The notes beneath the pieces were generated by a model. The model was not told the origin of the DNA and did not search any database. It saw only the letters and a program-made list of their open reading frames with translations. A program made the position numbers and the translations under genes. Shown piece by piece: positions 59,050 to 64,000 of a DNA stretch of 64,000 nucleotides. This DNA comes from Salinibacillus aidingensis (GTDB lineage Bacteria > Bacillota > Bacilli > Bacillales > Alkalibacillaceae): positions 186,001 through 250,000 of the forward strand of contig NZ_BAAADO010000003.1 of assembly GCF_039522525.1 (NCBI RefSeq), read 5' to 3'. The stretch's first letter is position 1, and each line of letters starts with the position of its first letter.

Positions 59050-60279
59050 ATGCGAAAACCCCTTCGTTTTTTACATACAGCGGATCTGCATTTAGACAGC
59101 CCTTTTAAGGGAATGTCCAATATACCCGATCGATTGTTTCAGCAAATTACGGACAGTACCTTTGAGGCCTTTGAACGTATTATTGAAGCGGCTATTAGCC
59201 ATCAGGCAGACTTTGTATTGATGGCTGGGGATTTATTTGATGAAGAGGCTCGAAGCTTAAAGGCACAGATGAAAATAAAACAGGGTCTGGAAAAATTACA
59301 TCAGTATCATATCGATGTTTATATAAGCTTTGGTAATCATGATCACTTAGGTGGAAGCTTTTTTAATATGGATTATCCTGATAATACTCATTTTTTTCTA
59401 AGCGAAGAGGTTACCTCCATCCCTTTTTATAAAGATGGGGCTCACGTTGCTAATATTTACGGATTCAGCTATGAAAAAAGAGGCGTATATGAGGAAAAAG
59501 CTCAGGAATATACAATAACCGGCGAATCGGTTTATCATATTGGAATGCTCCACGGAAGTCTTTCGACGAATCAGGAGCATGACCTTTATGCTCCATTTCA
59601 TCTCAGCGATTTTCGGGATTCTCACATGGATTATTGGGCTCTGGGTCATATCCATAAACGGGAGGAACTCATATCGTCGCCACCAGTGGTGTATCCGGGA
59701 AATATCCAGGGAAGGCATATCAATGAAACAGGGGAAAAGGGCTGTTATATCATAGATTTAGCTGATAATCACTGTGAAAAAACCTTTGTCCCGGTCCAGA
59801 CGTTTCGATTTGAACGGATGGATTTGGATTTCACGCACTGTACAAGTATTAGTGAGATTGAAAAGCACCTGCAGGACCAAAAGGATAGGATTCGGGAAAC
59901 GCTCGGATCATCAATCATTCGATTTTCGATTAAGCTTGATAGCACCGCCATTCCTTCTGTAAACCAGAAAGATGTCCATGAGCTTCAGGAAATTTTAAAC
60001 GAGATGGAGGAGCTGGAGCAGACGTGGGTCTGGATTGAAAAAATCAAAGTACAGAAAACACAGCCATGGAACAAGGAAGAGCTTAAAGAGAATCATCATT
60101 TTATTGGAGAACTTGTCCGGATGATTGAACATGATCAACAAGCCTGGGTTGAATCTCTTTCAGAAATAACAGATCATCGTGAAATACGAAAACTTTTAGA
60201 GCCGATGACAGATGAAGAGCTGTCTGAAATCAAAGATGAGGCAGAAGAGCTGCTGCTGGAAGAATTAATGAAAGAGTGA
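59050..60279 (+). CDS. yhaO: Mre11/SbcD-like nuclease YhaO
   Basis: A 409-residue metallophosphoesterase; ATG at 59050 with AAGGAG 8 bases upstream is chosen over the TTG before it. Motifs are LHTADLHLDSPF, MAGDLFDE, SFGNHDHLG, MLHGS and ALGHIHKRE, giving the complete two-metal site of SbcD/Mre11 nucleases. The C-terminal part is helical and acidic. It overlaps yhaN by a few bases, and the pair should form an SbcCD-like DNA end-processing complex. Confidence 0.92.
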   Translation: MRKPLRFLHTADLHLDSPFKGMSNIPDRLFQQITDSTFEAFERIIEAAISHQADFVLMAGDLFDEEARSLKAQMKIKQGLEKLHQYHIDVYISFGNHDHLGGSFFNMDYPDNTHFFLSEEVTSIPFYKDGAHVANIYGFSYEKRGVYEEKAQEYTITGESVYHIGMLHGSLSTNQEHDLYAPFHLSDFRDSHMDYWALGHIHKREELISSPPVVYPGNIQGRHINETGEKGCYIIDLADNHCEKTFVPVQTFRFERMDLDFTHCTSISEIEKHLQDQKDRIRETLGSSIIRFSIKLDSTAIPSVNQKDVHELQEILNEMEELEQTWVWIEKIKVQKTQPWNKEELKENHHFIGELVRMIEHDQQAWVESLSEITDHREIRKLLEPMTDEELSEIKDEAEELLLEELMKE

Positions 60280-60284
60280 TGATG

Positions 60285-63266
60285 ATGTGGATTGAAAAGA
60301 TACATATTTATGGATTCGGAAAATGGCAGGATCAGGTATTTGAATTTAATGAACAACTAACCTCTGTACAAGGACCCAATGAATCAGGGAAGACATCCTT
60401 AAAGCAGTTTATTTTATATGTGTTATTTGATTTACCCTCATCAAGAAGAAAGAGATATATTCCGAAGCAAGGCAGTACCTACGGCGGACGTCTGTTTTTG
60501 AATACTGAAAAACATGGCTATGTCATTGTGGAACGAATGATGGACAAGCGGAAAAATCAGGCCATTTGTATTTTAGAGGATGGCCGTCAGGAAAAGGAAG
60601 ATTTCCTGACAGCAACGATTCTGAATGGCATGAACCGGCATACATTTGAACAGATTTTTTCTTTTAATGATCAGGACCTTCAACGGCTGCATCTTATTAA
60701 GGAAGAGGATCTGGGAAATGTTTTATTTGGAATTGGACTGTCTGGTTCCGATAAAATGACCCGGCTTGAGAAGGATTTGTCCAGACAAATGGAGCAGTTA
60801 TTCAAAAAACGGGGGAAAAAGCCGGTTATTAATGAGCAGCTACGTCAATTAAAGGACGTAAAAGCGAATATCAGGGAATTAGAGAATGATGAAGACAAAT
60901 ATAATCATTTACAGGAAGAAATCAAACAGCATGAAGAGGCGAAGCATAACAAAGAACAGGAGCTGGAGGATAAGAAGCAAAGAGTAGAATGGCTGTATAA
61001 GCATTTGCGCGTGAAGGAGGCTATCCAGGAATATCAACAGCTTACTCTGAAAATAGGTAGTTTCAAAGATGTGGAGACTTTTCCACATAAGGGGCTGGAA
61101 CGACATCGTCAATTAAAAGAGTGGATGCTTCCATTGGAAAGTGACATCCATAGGTTAGAGAAGCGTATAGAATCCAGGGAAGAGCATATAAATACGCTGC
61201 ATGATCAGCTGCTTCAGGAATCAGTATTTCAGGAGCTGACAAACATTGATGAGCTTTGGAATGAGTATCAATATGTAAAGAAGCAGATAGCCGATAAGGA
61301 AACAGCATTAAAGGAAGTGGAACAGTCGATTCATCACCAGCTTTCCCAGTTAGGCTATCAGCCGGGAGAGATATCTTTTGCTGATTATCATCTATCCGCT
61401 TTTTCAGAGGATAAATGGCGTTCTTTAGCTAAGGATTATGAACAGCTTCAGACAGAGGAAGAAAGGCAGAAAATCAAGGAAAAGCGTCTCCTGGATGAGC
61501 AACAATCACTAGAGAAAAAAGTGGCAGAATATCAAAACCTGCTATTGCCGAGAGAAGAATACGAGAAAATGAAAGAGCAGGTGAACCAGCATCAGGAAGC
61601 TAAATGGAAACAACAATGGGTAAAAGAGCAACAGGTGACCCAACAGGAAGAGAGCCGGACCCTTGAACATACCATCCAGCGATTTCAACGGACGGGAACC
61701 TCTTCAGTACTTGTCAGTATACTGATCCTCATTATATCAGGGATTCATGCTTTTCTTACGGAGAGTATTGCCGGCTATATATGGGGAACCGTCTTCCTCT
61801 TAATAGGTATTCTGATAAAAGTGGGCACCGGAAAAACTGCCCGGGACTTAAAAAAGCGTCTTAACCAAAACGACGAAAGCACAGAAAGCTTAAGTCACCC
61901 GGTTTTCTCTGAAGATCAGCTCCAGCAGCTTAAACTCCGTATAGATGAGCATGAGCACGATTTAGCTGAATGGAAGGACTGGAGAGCTAAACTCAGGGAT
62001 CATAACAAGGAGCTTGAGCAATGCAGGCAGGACCAGGACCTTCTGCGGCAAAAAGATGATCGAATAAGGAAACAGATTCATGAAGAACGTGAATCCTATC
62101 CCTTTTTACAGAATATTGAGATTGCCTATTGGCCTTCTTTATATTACAAGGTGATAAAGCTTCAGGATGAGGAAAGACAGAGAGAAAATGTCAAGGAAAG
62201 CCTTGCCGACATCAAAGGTCAGCAGCATAAACTGGAAAAGCATGCAAACGAAATCGCCGGGCAATGCAGTCACAAAATGACAAAAACAGACCAAATATGG
62301 AAGGAATTAGCTCAGCTAAAGGAGAATGAATATAAAAAGAGAGATCTTTTGAAACGGCTAAAAGAAGAGAGGGAGCAGGATCAAACGGAACTTAAGGAAC
62401 TAAAGAATCAATTGGCTCCTTATATAAAAGAGCAAAAGGACCTCTTTGCCAAAGCTGGAGAAACAGATGAAGAATCGTTTATGGCAAAGGGGACATTGGT
62501 GGAAGAAAAACAACAGCTTCGCATAAAACAGGAGGAATGGCTCAACCATATTAAAATGGTTTTTGATTCGGAAGCAGAAAAGGTTGTGCAGCAGTCCTTC
62601 GATTGGGATAATATACAACGGGAATTAGAGGAGAAGCAGCGGAGTATAAAATTACTTACAGAATCTATCGAAAGAAACATTCAGGACATTGCTGATTTAA
62701 ATGCTCAACGTCAGCAGCTGGAAAAGAATGAACAGTTATCCTCTCTGCGTCATCAATTTGCATTCCAGAAAAATAAATTAAGGGAACAGGTAAAGCAATG
62801 GATGGTCTATAAAGCAGCTGAGTCCTTTCTGAAAAAAACCAAGCAGATTTACCAGAATGAATATTTACCTGAAGTAATAGAAAAAGCTTCGTCGTATTTT
62901 AGGAGACTTACAGAAGGAAGGTATCTTCAAATGATACCGCCTACTGATGATGATACGTTTAAAGCAGAGTCTGCTGACCATATACTTTATGATGTATCTG
63001 AATTATCTACTGGTACGGCGGCACAGGCCTATGTTTCCTTAAGATTAGCTCTTAGTGAAGTGATGAATGACCATCATGGTGTTCCATTTTTAGTAGATGA
63101 TGCATTTGTCCATTATGATGATTTCAGGAAAAAGGAAATGTTAGCGATTATTCATGAAATCAGTCAGAGACAGCAAATGATTTATTTCACATTTAACCGA
63201 AATGACGACCGTGATCAGGGCAATATTGTAGTAAATCTGCAAAATCCGGAAATTTCATTGCTATAA
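60285..63266 (+). CDS. yhaN: SbcC/Rad50-like ATPase YhaN
   Basis: A 993-residue protein; several starts overlap the yhaO stop (GTG 60276, ATG 60279, 60282, 60285) and the last is preferred on spacing from AAAGAG. The N-terminal half-ATPase has WIEKIHIYGFGKWQ and Walker A GPNESGKTS. Long coiled coils follow. Near the coil apex are two hydrophobic segments (VLVSILILIISGIHAFL and YIWGTVFLLIGILIKVG) in place of a Rad50 zinc hook. The C-terminal half has signature ELSTGTAAQAYVSLRLAL and Walker B FLVDDAFVHYDD, where Asp replaces the usual Glu. Probable partner of YhaO in DNA repair, perhaps membrane-tethered. Confidence 0.92.
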   Translation: MWIEKIHIYGFGKWQDQVFEFNEQLTSVQGPNESGKTSLKQFILYVLFDLPSSRRKRYIPKQGSTYGGRLFLNTEKHGYVIVERMMDKRKNQAICILEDGRQEKEDFLTATILNGMNRHTFEQIFSFNDQDLQRLHLIKEEDLGNVLFGIGLSGSDKMTRLEKDLSRQMEQLFKKRGKKPVINEQLRQLKDVKANIRELENDEDKYNHLQEEIKQHEEAKHNKEQELEDKKQRVEWLYKHLRVKEAIQEYQQLTLKIGSFKDVETFPHKGLERHRQLKEWMLPLESDIHRLEKRIESREEHINTLHDQLLQESVFQELTNIDELWNEYQYVKKQIADKETALKEVEQSIHHQLSQLGYQPGEISFADYHLSAFSEDKWRSLAKDYEQLQTEEERQKIKEKRLLDEQQSLEKKVAEYQNLLLPREEYEKMKEQVNQHQEAKWKQQWVKEQQVTQQEESRTLEHTIQRFQRTGTSSVLVSILILIISGIHAFLTESIAGYIWGTVFLLIGILIKVGTGKTARDLKKRLNQNDESTESLSHPVFSEDQLQQLKLRIDEHEHDLAEWKDWRAKLRDHNKELEQCRQDQDLLRQKDDRIRKQIHEERESYPFLQNIEIAYWPSLYYKVIKLQDEERQRENVKESLADIKGQQHKLEKHANEIAGQCSHKMTKTDQIWKELAQLKENEYKKRDLLKRLKEEREQDQTELKELKNQLAPYIKEQKDLFAKAGETDEESFMAKGTLVEEKQQLRIKQEEWLNHIKMVFDSEAEKVVQQSFDWDNIQRELEEKQRSIKLLTESIERNIQDIADLNAQRQQLEKNEQLSSLRHQFAFQKNKLREQVKQWMVYKAAESFLKKTKQIYQNEYLPEVIEKASSYFRRLTEGRYLQMIPPTDDDTFKAESADHILYDVSELSTGTAAQAYVSLRLALSEVMNDHHGVPFLVDDAFVHYDDFRKKEMLAIIHEISQRQQMIYFTFNRNDDRDQGNIVVNLQNPEISLL

Positions 63267-63340
63267 ATTCGCACAACCAATGGAATCGTGGTAAAATATT
63301 TTCAGAAATAGGCTTGGCTGAAGGCTTGGAGGGTTTCAAG

Positions 63341-63910
63341 TTGGGTAAACATGAAACAAATAGAGAAGATTGGGAAAAACATGAAGAAACATTAGAAAAA
63401 TTTATCCAGGTGATTGCAAAAAATATGAGTTTGTATGGGATCACAACATCGGTGGGCCGTTTGTATGGGACCCTTTATTTTTCTAATGAACCTATGACAC
63501 TGGATAATATGCGTGATGCTTTAAAAATGAGTAAGACCAGCATGTCTACTGGTGTACGTGCATTATCCGAAATGAAGATGGTGGAGCCGTCCTTTAAAAA
63601 GGGAATGCGTAAAGATTTATATAAATCGGAAGAGGATTGGTATAAGTCCTTTACTTCTCTCTTCGGAAATCGCTGGCGCCATCATACTGAAACGAATATT
63701 GAGGAAGCTGAGGAAACCATACATGAATTGGAAAAACTTAAGCAGCAGACCGATGAAGAAGAGCTTAAGGAGACCATCAATTATGATATAGAAAAGCTTG
63801 AATATGCTAAAAATTATTATTCCTGGCTTATGAAATTCATTCGTGTGGTCGAAACAGGTGAAATCTTTGAATATGTTCCAAGAGAAAAAAACGACGGGAC
63901 GAATGAATAA
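63341..63910 (+). CDS. GbsR/MarR-type transcriptional regulator
   Basis: A 189-residue winged-helix regulator; TTG at 63341 is chosen because GGAGGG lies 7 bases upstream. The GbsR pattern is strong: ITTSVGRLYGTLYFSNEPMTLDNMRDALKMSKTSMSTGVRALSEMKMVEPSFKKGMRKDLYKSEEDWYKSF. B. subtilis GbsR is a choline-sensing repressor of glycine betaine synthesis. Its target here is probably outside the window downstream. It follows yhaN by about 75 bases and is followed by a family A fragment. Confidence 0.88.
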   Translation: MGKHETNREDWEKHEETLEKFIQVIAKNMSLYGITTSVGRLYGTLYFSNEPMTLDNMRDALKMSKTSMSTGVRALSEMKMVEPSFKKGMRKDLYKSEEDWYKSFTSLFGNRWRHHTETNIEEAEETIHELEKLKQQTDEEELKETINYDIEKLEYAKNYYSWLMKFIRVVETGEIFEYVPREKNDGTNE

Positions 63911-63973
63911 TAAGTTCAACTAACCATCAGTGGGGGATGGAGAACCCCCCCACTGATGGAAGTTTCACTTTAT
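63910..63973. repeat. Family A right-half copy
   Basis: TAAGTTCAACTAACCATCAG, then CAGTGGGGG pairing with CCCCCACTG, ending AGTTTCACTTTAT. The left half is absent; the element starts at the TAA stop of the regulator. Confidence 0.82.
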
Positions 63974-64000
63974 AAATTGGGAGAGGGATTGTATTGTTAA

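Noticed and set aside
63981..64000. Start of a next gene (GAGAGGG then TTG at 63994)
   Set aside because: Only two codons are inside the window, so no gene can be supported.

Overview
The window looks like chromosomal DNA of a low-GC, endospore-forming Bacillaceae. Evidence is perfect AGGAGG-type ribosome binding sites, frequent TTG/GTG starts, an alpha/beta small acid-soluble spore protein, SpoVR, a YhcN/YlaJ-type sporulation lipoprotein, an Sda checkpoint peptide, SigI/RsgI, and blocks that match the Bacillus subtilis yhc/yhd/yhe/yha region (yhcN-like, yhdB-like, spoVR; bmrC-bmrD; ssp, yheB, yheA, yhzD-like; yhaQ-yhaP; yhaO-yhaN). A BCCT carrier and a GbsR-type regulator would suit a salt-tolerant lineage (Halobacillus/Virgibacillus-like), but that is inference. 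No rRNA, tRNA, CRISPR, prophage or transposase gene was seen.

Layout. 1-8.5 kb: 3' end of a DUF2207 protein, a LysM-CAP secreted protein, a nucleoside transporter, repeats, a MurG-type glycosyltransferase, an aldo/keto reductase, carbonic anhydrase, a DUF389 protein and a HesB-like protein. 8.6-12.7 kb: heterodimeric multidrug exporter bmrC-bmrD behind a roughly 550-base leader with a sigma-A promoter, two leader ORFs and two tandem intrinsic terminators; this is the most striking regulatory region. 12.7-15.5 kb: membrane-anchored trypsin-like protease and the sigI-rsgI pair. 15.6-20.3 kb: an anchored extracytoplasmic protein with two ABC-2 permeases and an ATPase. 20.3-23.7 kb: an SDR enzyme, a YhdB-like protein, a sporulation lipoprotein and spoVR. 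23.9-30.1 kb: BCCT transporter with an unusual upstream inverted-repeat element, D,D-carboxypeptidase, SulP transporter with a universal stress protein, and a CAP lipoprotein. 30.3-37.8 kb: CNNM/CBS membrane protein, GIY-YIG protein, YggT-like protein, pdxK, HxlR regulator, class B PBP, sda, DUF2512 protein. 37.8-45.6 kb: MFS, chrA, a VOC enzyme, a BtuF-like protein, azlCD, a Gly/Pro/Gln-repeat protein, a GNAT enzyme and mneP. 46-51 kb: IDEAL protein, chemotaxis receptor, VanY-type lipoprotein, UMF1 transporter, PLC-like hydrolase. 51.4-63.9 kb: fumC, ssp, zinc-ribbon protein, yheB, yheA, yhaQP, yhaON and a GbsR-type regulator.

Non-coding content. Four families of dispersed palindromic repeats, called A-D here, fill most of the longer gaps. 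They often sit directly after a stop codon or on the T-tract of a terminator. The ssp gene has its perfect Shine-Dalgarno inside a perfect 16-bp inverted repeat. Gene starts were chosen from Shine-Dalgarno spacing, so several are internal to the longest possible frame. Coordinates of CDS include the stop codon.
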